Below, piece after piece: positions 1-7,865 of a stretch of 64,000 nucleotides of DNA (position 1 is its first letter; the number at the start of each line of letters is the position of its first letter). Position numbers and translations under genes: made by a program. This DNA comes from Janthinobacterium fluminis (GTDB lineage: Bacteria > Pseudomonadota > Gammaproteobacteria > Burkholderiales > Burkholderiaceae_D): assembly GCF_028595325.1 (NCBI RefSeq), contig NZ_JAQQXR010000004.1, positions 248,001 to 312,000 of the forward strand. The letters run 5' to 3'. The notes beneath the pieces are model-generated. The model did not search any database and was not told where the DNA came from. It saw only the letters and a list, made by a program, of their open reading frames with translations.

Positions 1-235
1 GCGTGCCGAGATTGAACTTGATGCGCATATCGATGATCGGCACGATGACGCCGCGCAAATTGACGACGCCCTTGATATAGGCCGGCGCGTGGGCGATCGA
101 CGTGACGGCTTCATAGCCGCGCAATTCCTGCACCTTCTGGATATCGATGCCGTACTCTTCCTTGCCCAGGGTAAACGCAAGAAACTCAAGGTGGCGCTCG
201 GCCGCCCCGGCGGCGCGCTCGGATAGCGAAGACAT
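1..235 (-). CDS. cheW: Chemotaxis coupling protein CheW (N-terminal part, runs off the window)
   Basis: CheW is a cytoplasmic scaffold that couples chemoreceptors to the CheA kinase. The visible 78 codons begin at an ATG (bases 233-235 on the reverse strand) and read [20 protein letters not shown], followed by the CheW-fold core with [30 protein letters not shown] and FNLG. The order [10 protein letters not shown], then QEL, then [12 protein letters not shown] is typical of the family. The C-terminal half lies left of base 1, so stand-alone CheW cannot be separated from a CheW-like domain of CheV. The gene is transcribed divergently from the sigma-factor operon. Confidence 0.9.
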   Translation of the reverse strand, partial: MSSLSERAAGAAERHLEFLAFTLGKEEYGIDIQKVQELRGYEAVTSIAHAPAYIKGVVNLRGVIVPIIDMRIKFNLGT

Positions 236-369
236 ACTGTTCCTTTCGTCGGCTGCAGGACATTCGGAAACGGCGGCGCGGCGCGCCCGCCCCCAACATA
301 ACCGAATTGCGGGCAAGAGTCCAGATCCGGCGATTTTCCCTGGCTGCCGAGCAATTTCTACGGTATTTC

Positions 370-398
370 TGTAACCTTTGCCGGCCTGAGCGGTATAA
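370..398 (+). promoter_or_regulatory. Candidate ECF-type promoter of the sigma-factor operon
   Basis: TGTAAC at 370-375 is followed after 16-17 bases by GGTATAA at 392-398, about 24 bases before the GTG start of the sigma gene. TGTAAC plus a short GTAT-containing -10 resembles promoters used by some ECF sigma factors, so autoregulation is plausible. This is inferred from one site and has no experimental support. Confidence 0.3.
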
Positions 399-421
399 GG
401 CACAGGCCAAGGGAAAACGAC

Positions 422-970
422 GTGGATATCACCGACCTTTTAAAACGCATCAGCGCAGGAGACAGGCAAGCCTTTGCCGGCATCGTCGCGCACTACCAGC
501 GCCCGCTGTTCGGCTTCCTCGGGCGGATGGCGCTCGGCCAGGGCCAGGCCGAGGAAGTGGCGCAGGAAACCTTCCTGCGGGCATGGCAAAAACTCGGCGA
601 GTACCGGCCGGAGCGGGCCGGCTTTTCCACCTGGCTGTTCACCATCGCCCGCAACCTCGCGCTGCACGAGCTGGAGCGGGCCGCCCGGCGCAACGAACTG
701 GGCGGCGCAGGCGACCTGCCGGAGCCCGCGTGCGAACGCCCGCAACCGCCCGAGGCGCTGGCGCTGGCGCGGCAACAGCGCCGGCTCCAGGGGGCGCTGC
801 GGCGCCTGCCGCTGGCGGACCGCGGCGCGCTGGCCCTGGCCTACAACCACGAACTGGAACTGGCGGAAGTGGCGCGCATCGAGGGATGCAGCGTCGCCGC
901 CATCAAGACCCGCCTGCACCGGGCCAAGGAAAAACTGCGCCAACTATTACTGGAGGATAGCGATGGATAA
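422..970 (+). CDS. RNA polymerase sigma factor, sigma-70 family, ECF-type
   Basis: This 182-residue protein has only the two ECF regions. Region 2 (about residues 20-95) includes [15 protein letters not shown] and [20 protein letters not shown]. Region 4 (about 120-178) has the helix-turn-helix [20 protein letters not shown] followed by [11 protein letters not shown]. It directs RNA polymerase to a specific regulon, often for envelope or oxidative stress. The start is a GTG at 422 downstream of a purine-rich stretch. The stop overlaps the next gene by 8 bp, so the two are translationally coupled. The downstream small membrane protein and two signal peptidases suggest an envelope-related regulon, which is inference. 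The ECF subgroup cannot be assigned by eye. Confidence 0.92.
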   Translation: MDITDLLKRISAGDRQAFAGIVAHYQRPLFGFLGRMALGQGQAEEVAQETFLRAWQKLGEYRPERAGFSTWLFTIARNLALHELERAARRNELGGAGDLPEPACERPQPPEALALARQQRRLQGALRRLPLADRGALALAYNHELELAEVARIEGCSVAAIKTRLHRAKEKLRQLLLEDSDG

Positions 971-1187
971 GGACCTCGACGCGCTGCTGGGCGCGCCCCT
1001 GCTGGCGCCGCCGGACGATTTCGGCGAGCGCGTCATGCGGCGCATCGGCCGCCTGCCCCCGCCGGCGCGCCGCAGCGGCGGGCTGGCGAAGCTGGGCGAA
1101 CTGGCGCTGCTGGCCGGCGGCATCGCCGGCGCGGCGCAACTGGCCGCCTTCATGTTCGGCATCTGGGCCGCCGCCTCGGCCGGCTGA
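963..1187 (+). CDS. Small single-span membrane protein, possible anti-sigma factor
   Basis: This is a 74-residue protein starting at the ATG inside the end of the sigma-factor gene (8-bp overlap). Residues 1-40 are cytoplasm-like, with GERVMRRIGRLPPPARR. Residues about 43-70 form one hydrophobic segment (LGELALLAGGIAGAAQLAAF and onward). No zinc-binding anti-sigma motif (HxxxCxxC) is present, and I do not recognise the family. Its position directly after an ECF sigma gene and its single membrane span fit a minimal membrane anti-sigma factor, but that is context only. Unlike most anti-sigma factors it has no room for a periplasmic sensing domain. The next gene starts 15 bp downstream. Confidence 0.7.
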   Translation: MDKDLDALLGAPLLAPPDDFGERVMRRIGRLPPPARRSGGLAKLGELALLAGGIAGAAQLAAFMFGIWAAASAG

Positions 1188-1202
1188 CAAAGGAGAGATC
1201 GC

Positions 1203-2111
1203 ATGCACACTACACACCAGGCCCGCAAACCCGCGCTGGCCGCGCTGATGTCCCTGGTCCTGCCCGGATACGGCCAGTTGTACAACGGCGAAGTCAACAA
1301 GGCGATCTGGCTCTTCCTCACGGTCGCCGGCTTCAGCCAGCCGGTGCTGGTGCTGGCGGCCCTGTACCTGCCGGGCGCGGCGATGATGCCGGCCCTGCTG
1401 CTCGCCCTGCTGCTGACGCTGGCGCTCTGGCTGTACGGCATCGCCGACGCCTGGCGCACGGCGCGCAGACTGGACAACTACACGCCGCAGGCGTGGCAAC
1501 TCAGCGGCACCTATATGCTGGTGCTCGTGCTGTGCGACCTGATCGTCCTGCCGCTGCTGGTCAACTACCTGCGCAGCCACCAGGTCGCGAGCTATCGCGT
1601 GCCGTCGAACAGCATGGCCCCCGGCGTGCTGCCGGGCGACTACTTCTTCGCCGACAAACGCTACAACTGCCCGGCCTGCAAGCAACAGGTGCGCCGCGGC
1701 GACATCGCCTTGTTCGTCTACCCGAACGACCGCACGCAGATCTACATCAAGCGCATCATCGGCCTGCCCGGCGACCATGTGCAAATCCAGGGCACGCGGG
1801 TGTCGGTGAACGGCGTCGCGCTGACCACGCAAGCGCACGAAACCGACGGCGCCACGGCCACCACCGAACAATCCGGCGGCAGGCAATGGCAGGCGCACTG
1901 GAACCACGGCACGGCGGCGCTGCCGGACGCCGACACGACCGTGGCGGCCGGCCAGGTGCTGGTGCTGGGCGACAACCGCAACGTCAGCGCCGACTCGCGC
2001 CACTACGGCACGGTGCCGCTGCAGGACGTGGTCGGCAAGGCGCACCAGGTCTGGTTCTCGTCCGGCGCCGAAGGCATACGCTGGTCGCGCCTGGGCAAGT
2101 TGCTGGAATGA
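1203..2111 (+). CDS. lepB: Signal peptidase I (S26 family) with an N-terminal membrane extension
   Basis: This 302-residue inner-membrane protein would cleave signal peptides of exported proteins. Residues 1-85 are an unusual N-terminal part with GYGQLYNGEVNKAIWLF and several hydrophobic spans, followed by another span near 100-120. The S26 catalytic core starts about residue 130. It has the nucleophile in PSNSMAPG (Ser137), the general base in YIKRIIGLPGD (Lys183), and the C-terminal box GDNRNVSADSRHYG. A CPACKQQ pair of cysteines (about residues 160-163) precedes the lysine box. It lies 15 bp after the small membrane gene, preceded by AAAGGAGAGA. A second signal peptidase gene follows 78 bp downstream. 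The substrate preference of this paralogue is unknown. Confidence 0.9.
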   Translation: MHTTHQARKPALAALMSLVLPGYGQLYNGEVNKAIWLFLTVAGFSQPVLVLAALYLPGAAMMPALLLALLLTLALWLYGIADAWRTARRLDNYTPQAWQLSGTYMLVLVLCDLIVLPLLVNYLRSHQVASYRVPSNSMAPGVLPGDYFFADKRYNCPACKQQVRRGDIALFVYPNDRTQIYIKRIIGLPGDHVQIQGTRVSVNGVALTTQAHETDGATATTEQSGGRQWQAHWNHGTAALPDADTTVAAGQVLVLGDNRNVSADSRHYGTVPLQDVVGKAHQVWFSSGAEGIRWSRLGKLLE

Positions 2112-2189
2112 GTTGAAGCTCGCCGCGCCGCCCCCATTTACCGTGGGCGGCGGACCTCGGTGCCTGTGTCATGAAGCAAAGGTGGAAAA

Positions 2190-2858
2190 ATGAAAAACTG
2201 GCTGCGCTCCAACAAAGCTTTCCTGCTGTTCCTGTGCCTGTTCGGCATCTTCCGCACCGCCGTGGCCGACTGGAACCCGATTCCATCGGCGTCGATGCAC
2301 CCCAACCTGCTCGAAGGCGACGTCGTCTTCGTCAACCGGCTGGCGTTCAACCTGAAAGTGCCGCTGACAGACATCATCGTCGCCCGGCTCGGCGAACCGC
2401 GGCGCGGCGACATCGTGACATTCTCCTCGCCCAGGGACGGCACCCGGCTCATCAAACGCCTCATCGGCGTACCGGGCGACACGGTGGAAATGCGCGGCGA
2501 ACAGCTGATCATCAACGGCAAGGCGGCCGGCTATACGGCGCTGGACACGGCCGCCGAGCGGTTCGAGCAGGGCGACGCACTGCTGGCGCAACGCTACAGC
2601 GAACAGCTCGGCGGCGAGCGGCACCGCATCCAGGTCCTGCCGCACCTCGCGGCGCGGCGCGACTTCGCCGCCGTCGTCGTCCCGCCCGAGCACTTCCTGA
2701 TGCTCGGCGACAACCGCGACAACAGCGCCGACTCGCGCTACTTCGGCTTCGTGCCGCGGGCCCTGCTGGTGGGCCGGGCCGAGCGCGTGCTCGTGTCGGC
2801 CGACATCAAAGGCAACTGGCTGCCGCGCGGCGAACGCTTCGGCATGGCCTTGCGCTAA
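2190..2858 (+). CDS. lepB: Signal peptidase I (S26 family), second copy
   Basis: This 222-residue protein has one N-terminal hydrophobic segment (residues 8-24). The complete S26 catalytic set follows: PSASMHPNLLEGD (Ser35), RLIKRLIGVPGD (Lys89), and LGDNRDNSADSRYFGFV near the C-terminus. It is shorter and more canonical than the copy just upstream, lacking the multi-span N-terminal extension and the CxxC. The start is the ATG after AAAGGTGGAAAA. Together with the sigma factor and the upstream peptidase it forms a compact four-gene unit. The housekeeping lepB of proteobacteria usually sits with lepA and rnc, which are absent here, so both copies are probably accessory. Confidence 0.92.
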   Translation: MKNWLRSNKAFLLFLCLFGIFRTAVADWNPIPSASMHPNLLEGDVVFVNRLAFNLKVPLTDIIVARLGEPRRGDIVTFSSPRDGTRLIKRLIGVPGDTVEMRGEQLIINGKAAGYTALDTAAERFEQGDALLAQRYSEQLGGERHRIQVLPHLAARRDFAAVVVPPEHFLMLGDNRDNSADSRYFGFVPRALLVGRAERVLVSADIKGNWLPRGERFGMALR

Positions 2859-2917
2859 AGCCTGCTTTCCCCTTGATTGACCCGGCCGGGTGGGCAAGTT
2901 TGCGTTACTATCGGGGC

Positions 2918-3325
2918 ATGATGCAGCCACTGACTTTGCGCCTGTCGCCGGGACAGGATGTGCGCGCCGCGCTGGAAGCGGTGCTGGCCGAGCACGCGCT
3001 GCAGGCCGCTTTTGTTCTGCAGGGCATCGGCAGCCTGGACGTCGCGCAATTGCGCCTTGCGGGGGCCGCCGCGCCCACCGCGTTGCGCGGCGATATGGAA
3101 ATTCTGACGCTGGCCGGCTCGCTCAGCCTCGACGGCGCCCACTTGCATATGGCCGTGGCCGACGCACAGGGCCGGGTGACGGGCGGCCATGTCGCCGGCG
3201 GATGCATCGTGCGCACCACCGCCGAGATATTGCTGGCCCTGCTGCCCGGCCAGCGCTTTTCACGCCTGCCCGACGCCGGCACGGGTTACGCCGAGTTATT
3301 CGTCGCGCCGGCGCGGCCGGCATGA
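2918..3325 (+). CDS. PPC/DUF296 domain protein
   Basis: This 135-residue single-domain protein covers the whole PPC (DUF296) fold. The family signature is visible as HLHMAVADAQGRVTGGHVAG (about residues 69-88), preceded by VLQGIGSLDVAQLRLA and MEILTLAGSLSLDG. Bacterial members are trimeric proteins with histidines that can bind a metal; a related domain in plants is part of AT-hook DNA-binding proteins. The function of stand-alone bacterial members is not established. Two ATG codons are adjacent at 2918 and 2921. The stop overlaps the start of the Sir2 gene (ATGA), indicating coupled translation. Confidence 0.85.
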   Translation: MMQPLTLRLSPGQDVRAALEAVLAEHALQAAFVLQGIGSLDVAQLRLAGAAAPTALRGDMEILTLAGSLSLDGAHLHMAVADAQGRVTGGHVAGGCIVRTTAEILLALLPGQRFSRLPDAGTGYAELFVAPARPA

Positions 3326-4158
3326 AAGCGCAGGCGGACAGCGTCGGCGAGCTGGCCGATCTGTTCGCGCGCTATCCGAAGGTGCTGCTGCTGACGGGCG
3401 CCGGCATCAGCACGGCCTCGGGCATTCCCGATTACCGCGACCGCGACGGCGTGCGGCGCGGCAACGCGCCGGTGCAAGGGCCGGAATTCCGCCGCAACGA
3501 GGCGGTACGGCGCCGCTATTGGGCGCGCAGCATGGTCGGCTGGCCGGCGCTGGCCCGGGCCGAGCCGAACGACGGCCACCGCGCCATCGCCGCGCTGCAG
3601 GCGCAGGGCCGGCTGACCGGACTGGTCACGCAAAATGTCGACGGCCTGCACCAGCGCGCCGGCAGCGCCGGGGTCGTCGAGTTACACGGCAGCATACACG
3701 CCGTCGTCTGCCTCGATTGCGCCGCGCAATTGACGCGCCGCCTGGTCCAGTCGCTGCTGGAGCGCGACAACGCCCATCTGGCCGGCGCCGCCGCGCTGCC
3801 GGCCCCCGATGGCGACGCCCACCTGGAGCCGGCCGGGCTGGCCGATTTCCGCGTGCCGTGCTGCCCGCGCTGCGGCGGCACGCTGAAGCCGGACGTGGTG
3901 TTTTTCGGCGACGGCGTGCCGCCCGCGTCCAGCGCGGCGGCGCAGCGGGCGACGGCGGCGGCCGACGCCCTGCTGCTGGTCGGCTCGTCGGTGATGGTGT
4001 ATTCGAGCTTTCGCCTGTGCAAAATGGCAGCGACGGCCGGCAAGCCCGTCGCCGCCGTCAACCTGGGCATGACGCGCGCCGACCACTTGCTGGCGTTCAA
4101 GACGGCGGCGCCGGCGGAGCAAGTCTTGCCGACGCTGGCCCGCCTGCTCGGCGCCTAG
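3322..4158 (+). CDS. Sir2-family NAD-dependent protein deacylase
   Basis: This 278-residue sirtuin removes acyl groups from lysine using NAD+ as co-substrate. It has the NAD-binding LLTGAGISTASGIPDYR (residues 20-36), the core TQNVDGLHQRAG and the catalytic histidine in VELHGSIH. A zinc ribbon has cysteine pairs VCLDC and CCPRCGG, and GSSVMVYSSF and AVNLGMTRAD line the C-terminal Rossmann fold. All hallmark residues are intact, so it should be active. The start ATG overlaps the stop of the PPC gene by 4 bp. It resembles the NAD-dependent deacetylases of proteobacteria that are longer than CobB. Targets cannot be read from the sequence. Confidence 0.92.
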   Translation: MKAQADSVGELADLFARYPKVLLLTGAGISTASGIPDYRDRDGVRRGNAPVQGPEFRRNEAVRRRYWARSMVGWPALARAEPNDGHRAIAALQAQGRLTGLVTQNVDGLHQRAGSAGVVELHGSIHAVVCLDCAAQLTRRLVQSLLERDNAHLAGAAALPAPDGDAHLEPAGLADFRVPCCPRCGGTLKPDVVFFGDGVPPASSAAAQRATAAADALLLVGSSVMVYSSFRLCKMAATAGKPVAAVNLGMTRADHLLAFKTAAPAEQVLPTLARLLGA

Positions 4159-4187
4159 TTATACTATCGGATTGAAGAGGAGAACCC

Positions 4188-5033
4188 ATGCTGGAATTGC
4201 TAAGCGAGCACGCCTGTTTTGGCGGCGTGCAGCGTTTTTACCGCCACGATGCGCGCGCGATCGGCCTGCCGATGCGCTTTTCCGTGTTCATTCCGGCCGC
4301 GCCCGCCGGCGCCAGACTGCCGGCGCTGTTCTACCTGGCCGGCCTGACCTGCACCGAAGAAACCTTCATGGTCAAGGCCGGCGCGCAGCGCGGCGCCGCC
4401 AGCGCAGGGCTGATCCTGATCGCGCCCGACACCAGCCCGCGCGGCGCGGCCATCGCCGGCGAGGCCGATGCCTGGGACTTCGGCGTCGGCGCCGGCTTCT
4501 ACGTCGACGCGACCGAAGCGCCGTGGAACGCGCACTACCAGATGGCCAGTTACATCCACGAATTGCGCGAACTGGTGCTGCGGGAATTGCCCGTGGATGG
4601 GGACAGGATCGGTATTTTCGGCCATTCGATGGGCGGCCACGGCGCGCTGACGCTGGCGCTGCGCAATCCTGAACTGTTCCGCTCGGTGTCGGCCTTCGCG
4701 CCGATCGCCGCGCCGACGCTGTGCCCGTGGGGCAAGAAAGCCTTCACCGGCTACCTCGGCGCGGACCAAAGCCGCTGGCAACAATACGACGCCAGCGCGC
4801 TGATGGCGAAGCTGCGCGCGCCCTTTCCCGACGGCATACTGATCGACCAGGGCCTGGGCGACAAATTCCTGGCCGAGCAGTTGTACCCGGAAGTGTTCGA
4901 GGCGGCCTGCCGCGCGGCCGGCCAGCCGCTGGAACTGCGCCGCCACGCCGGCTACGACCACGGCTATTACTTCATCGCCAGCTTCATCGACGAGCACCTG
5001 CGCTTCCACAGCCGCAATCTACGCGGCGTCTGA
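4188..5033 (+). CDS. fghA: S-formylglutathione hydrolase
   Basis: This 281-residue alpha/beta-hydrolase of the esterase D family hydrolyses S-formylglutathione to glutathione and formate in formaldehyde detoxification. It contains the N-terminal FGGVQRFYRHDARAIGLPMRF, FYLAGLTCTEETF and the nucleophile elbow GHSMGGHGAL with Ser147. The catalytic Asp (DQGLGDKFL) and His (GYDHGYYFI) regions are also visible. The length matches the family. GAGGAG precedes the ATG. The usual partner, glutathione-dependent formaldehyde dehydrogenase (adhC/frmA), is not adjacent in this window. A strong hairpin follows the stop. Confidence 0.95.
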   Translation: MLELLSEHACFGGVQRFYRHDARAIGLPMRFSVFIPAAPAGARLPALFYLAGLTCTEETFMVKAGAQRGAASAGLILIAPDTSPRGAAIAGEADAWDFGVGAGFYVDATEAPWNAHYQMASYIHELRELVLRELPVDGDRIGIFGHSMGGHGALTLALRNPELFRSVSAFAPIAAPTLCPWGKKAFTGYLGADQSRWQQYDASALMAKLRAPFPDGILIDQGLGDKFLAEQLYPEVFEAACRAAGQPLELRRHAGYDHGYYFIASFIDEHLRFHSRNLRGV

Positions 5034-5040
5034 ATGGAAC

Positions 5041-5069
5041 GGCCGGGGACGGCTTGCTCGTCCCCGGCC
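5041..5069. terminator. GC-rich hairpin between convergent genes
   Basis: An 11-bp perfect stem, GGCCGGGGACG (5041-5051) paired with CGTCCCCGGCC (5059-5069), encloses a 7-base loop. It sits 8 bp after the fghA stop and 14 bp before the end of the convergent hydrolase gene. It lacks a U-tract on either strand, so it may be a bidirectional transcription barrier or an mRNA 3'-end stabiliser. Confidence 0.6.
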
Positions 5070-5082
5070 CCCCATGCCATTC

Positions 5083-6450
5083 TCACACTTTGCCGACGAA
5101 TTGCCGCGAAAACCAGCTGGTCGCCAGCGCGGCCACGGCTTGCAGCGCGCCCGGCTCCTCGAACAGGTGGCCGGCGCCGTTGATCACTTCGAGTTGCTTG
5201 TCGCTGTGCAGGGCCGAGAAGGCCATGCGGTTCAGGTCGATGACGTCGTTGTCCAGGCCGCCGACGATGAGCAGGGTCGGCGCCCTGACCTGTTCCAGCG
5301 CCGGCCGGCCGGCCATGTCAGGCCGGCCGCCGCGCGAGACGACGGCGGCGATGTCGGTGCCGCGCCAGGCCGCCAGTTGCAGCGCAGCCGCCGCGCCCGT
5401 GCTGGCGCCGAACAGGCCCAGCGGCAGGCCGCGCGTGGCGTCGTGGTGCGCCAGCCAGTCGGCCGCCTTGCCCAGTCTTTGCGTCAGCAACGTGATGTCG
5501 AAGCGGTTGTAGAAATCCTTCTCTTCCTGCGGGTTCAGCAGGTCGAGCAGCAGCGCCGCCATGCCCGCCTCGCACAGCGCGCTGGCCACCGCGTTGTTGC
5601 GCGGGCTGAGGCGCCCGCTGCCGCTGCCGTGCGCGAACAGCACGACCCCCTTGGGCTTAGCCGGCAGCATCAACACCCCGTCCAGCTGCACGCCGTCCAC
5701 ATCGATCTTGATCAGTTGCTCTTCCATTGCAGCCCCCGTCCGTGCTTCCCCGGGCATCTGCTCCGCCCCGGGCGCCGCAGACGCGGCCGGCGCCTCGCGC
5801 CAGCAGTCCCGCAGCATGGTTTCCACCTCCGCGTCGCTGATTTGTTCGAAGTTGCCATACCATGCGCCGACGGCCCTGAACGGCTGCGGCACGCTCAGGC
5901 AGACGCATTCATCGACCAGCGCCCCCAATTGCACCCGCGCCTCTTGCGCGCACACGGGCACGGCAATGACGAGCCGCTTCGGATGCGCCTGGCGCACCAA
6001 TTGTACCGCGACGCGCATGGTCGCGCCCGTCGCCACGCCGTCGTCGACGAGGATCACTGTGCGCCCGCGCAACACGGGCGCGGGCCGGTCGCGGCGGTAC
6101 TGCCGCTCGCGCCGCGCGACTTCGCGCAACTCGCGCCGCGTCGCCGCCTCGATCAGGGCGGCCGGCACGTGGAAAGCCCGCAGCACGTCCTCCTGCAACA
6201 CGCGCAGGCCGCCGCTGGCCACGGCGCCCATCGCCAACTCCTCCTGCAGGGGGAAGCCGAGCTTGCGCACCACCAGCACGTCGCAGGCGAGTCCCAGCGC
6301 GGCGGCGACGGCGACGCCGACCGGCACGCCGCCGCGCGGCAGCGCCAGCACGATGGCGTCGCCATGGCGGGCATAGCGCGCCAGCCGCCTGGCCAGCAGG
6401 CGGCCGGCGTCGGCGCGGTTCTTGAAACGCTGGAATGTTGCAATGCCCAT
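5083..6450 (-). CDS. Phosphoribosyltransferase fused to an alpha/beta (dienelactone-type) hydrolase
   Basis: This 455-residue two-domain protein has an N-terminal phosphoribosyltransferase-like domain (residues 1-215). That domain contains ALPRGGVPVG, VVRKLGFP and the PRPP-binding loop VILVDDGVATGAT (about 131-143). After a proline/alanine-rich linker, residues 240-455 form an alpha/beta hydrolase with VVLFAHGSGSG, the nucleophile elbow FGASTGA (Ser350), and the Asp and His regions LLIVGGLDNDVI and INGAGHLFEE. Both halves retain key residues. Such fusions occur in proteobacterial stress clusters, but the biochemical role is not known and the substrates are unclear. The gene is convergent with fghA and divergent from the LacI-type regulator. 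Confidence 0.88.
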   Translation of the reverse strand: MGIATFQRFKNRADAGRLLARRLARYARHGDAIVLALPRGGVPVGVAVAAALGLACDVLVVRKLGFPLQEELAMGAVASGGLRVLQEDVLRAFHVPAALIEAATRRELREVARRERQYRRDRPAPVLRGRTVILVDDGVATGATMRVAVQLVRQAHPKRLVIAVPVCAQEARVQLGALVDECVCLSVPQPFRAVGAWYGNFEQISDAEVETMLRDCWREAPAASAAPGAEQMPGEARTGAAMEEQLIKIDVDGVQLDGVLMLPAKPKGVVLFAHGSGSGRLSPRNNAVASALCEAGMAALLLDLLNPQEEKDFYNRFDITLLTQRLGKAADWLAHHDATRGLPLGLFGASTGAAAALQLAAWRGTDIAAVVSRGGRPDMAGRPALEQVRAPTLLIVGGLDNDVIDLNRMAFSALHSDKQLEVINGAGHLFEEPGALQAVAALATSWFSRQFVGKV

Positions 6451-6551
6451 GCGGCCGCCCCCTGTCGAGATACCAGTTTAGACCCGCGCGGCGCGGCGCG
6501 GTTGCAGGCGGCGCGCCGGAAGAGCTAGCGCAGCGACGCCCCGCTCCAGTA

Positions 6552-6565
6552 TGATATCGTTATCA
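6552..6565. promoter_or_regulatory. Candidate LacI-family operator at the start of its own regulator gene
   Basis: TGATATCGTTATCA is a near-perfect palindrome with the central CG typical of LacI-family operators (one mismatched pair). It ends 3 bases before the ATG at 6569, which suggests negative autoregulation. It also argues against starting the protein at the upstream ATG at 6551, since that codon would overlap the operator. This is inference. Confidence 0.45.
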
Positions 6566-6568
6566 ACC

Positions 6569-7612
6569 ATGTCAAAAGCACCCATGAGCAAGACTTCGAA
6601 CGGGAAAAGCCGCGCCAGCGGCCGCATCACTCTGGCCGAGGTGGCCGCCCACGCCGGCGTCGCCACCATGACGGCCTCGCGCGCGATCAGCCAGCCGGAG
6701 CTGGTGTCGCCGCTGCTGCGCGGCCGCGTCGAGCGCGCCGTGGCCGAACTCGCCTACGTGCCGAACCGGGCCGCGCGCGCGCTGGCCTCGGCCCAGTCGA
6801 ACGTCATCGTCGTGCTGGTGCCGTCGCTGTCGAACGCCGTGTTCACGGCCGTGCTGGCCGGCATCCAGGACGCGCTCGACGCCGACCATTACCAGATCCT
6901 CATCGGCAACACGCGCTATTCCGACGCCGAGGAAGAGAAACTGCTGGGCATCAACCTGCAGTCGAACCCGGACGGCATCCTGCTGTCGGGCCTGACGCAC
7001 AGCCCGCGCGTGCGGCAGATGCTGGCGACGTCGCGGGTGCCCATCGTGTCGATGATGGACCTGGCCAGCGAGCCGACGCAACTGTCGGTCGGCTTTTCGC
7101 AGCAGCAGGCCGGCCAGGCGATGACCCGCTACCTGCTCGACAAGGGCCACCGCCGCATCGCCTTCCTCGGCGCCCAGCGCGACGAGCGCACGCTCAAGCG
7201 CGCCGACGGCTACCGCGCGGCGATGGCGGCGGCCGGCCTGGCCGACCCGCGCCTGGAGCTGATGGTCGACGCGCCGTCGACCATCGCGCTGGGCGCCGAG
7301 CTGCTGGGGCGCCTGCTGGCCGAGATGCCCGACTGCGACGCCATCTTCTGCTGCAACGACGACCTGGCCCACGGCGCCATTTACCAGTGCCAGCGGCGCG
7401 GCATCGCCGTGCCGCAGCAACTGGCGATCTGCGGCTTCAACGACTTGCCGGCGTCGGCCTGGATGAGCCCCTCGCTGACCACCATCGCCACGCCGCGCTA
7501 CCGCATCGGCTTCGAGGCCGCCACCCTGCTGCGCGCCGTCATCCGCGGCGAAACGCCGCCGGCCACGCGAATCGACCTCGGTTTCACCTTGATGGCGCGG
7601 GAAAGCGCCTGA
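6569..7612 (+). CDS. LacI-family transcriptional regulator, gluconate repressor (GntR)-like
   Basis: This 347-residue repressor has an N-terminal helix-turn-helix and hinge, TLAEVAAHAGVATMTASRAI then YVPNRAARALASAQS. A periplasmic-binding-like effector domain follows (VIVVLVPSLSNAVFTAVLAG, GFNDLPASAWMSPSLTTIATP). The body resembles the E. coli gluconate repressor GntR more than LacI or PurR, notably in PSLSNAVF and LTHSPRV. A gluconokinase gene lies 2.7 kb downstream, separated by the yfi operon, and carries a LacI-type palindrome before its start. In-frame ATGs exist at 6551, 6569 and 6584. I chose 6569 because a candidate operator overlaps 6551. Gluconate as effector is inference. Confidence 0.85.
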   Translation: MSKAPMSKTSNGKSRASGRITLAEVAAHAGVATMTASRAISQPELVSPLLRGRVERAVAELAYVPNRAARALASAQSNVIVVLVPSLSNAVFTAVLAGIQDALDADHYQILIGNTRYSDAEEEKLLGINLQSNPDGILLSGLTHSPRVRQMLATSRVPIVSMMDLASEPTQLSVGFSQQQAGQAMTRYLLDKGHRRIAFLGAQRDERTLKRADGYRAAMAAAGLADPRLELMVDAPSTIALGAELLGRLLAEMPDCDAIFCCNDDLAHGAIYQCQRRGIAVPQQLAICGFNDLPASAWMSPSLTTIATPRYRIGFEAATLLRAVIRGETPPATRIDLGFTLMARESA

Positions 7613-7865
7613 GGGCGGCCAGCCGTACCGGGCGGTTGCCGACTGTCGTTAAAAAGTGGTTAAAGAAATAAACTAATTTACTTTCTCGCCACACTTCCGT
7701 ACAGTCGTGCCTATCTGCAATGCAAATGTTCTTGAGGACATGGCAAAGCGGCTGATTTCAGCCGATGAAGTCGCGCCACACCACCGTTTTTTAGATTGCC
7801 GTGCACCCCGCGCAACGTTGTCCTATGCACGCACTGATCGCTGTCACCGTGAAAGCGGCCTGGCC
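7613..7865 (+). promoter_or_regulatory. Leader region of the yfiRNB operon with a small hairpin
   Basis: These 253 bases lie between the LacI-type gene and yfiR. The first part is AT-rich (7650-7690), as expected for a promoter. Further on, CGGCTGATTTCAGCCG (7749-7764) forms a perfect hairpin just after GGCAAAGC, upstream of GAAGTCGCGCCAC. The arrangement looks like a structured 5' leader, but it matches no riboswitch consensus I can recall well enough to name. An in-frame extension of yfiR across this region lacks a ribosome-binding site. Confidence 0.25.

Noticed and set aside
7741..7790. Possible cyclic-di-GMP riboswitch before yfiR because of GGCAAAGC
   Set aside because: Only this short motif and one hairpin are present; the remaining conserved parts of the GEMM consensus are missing.
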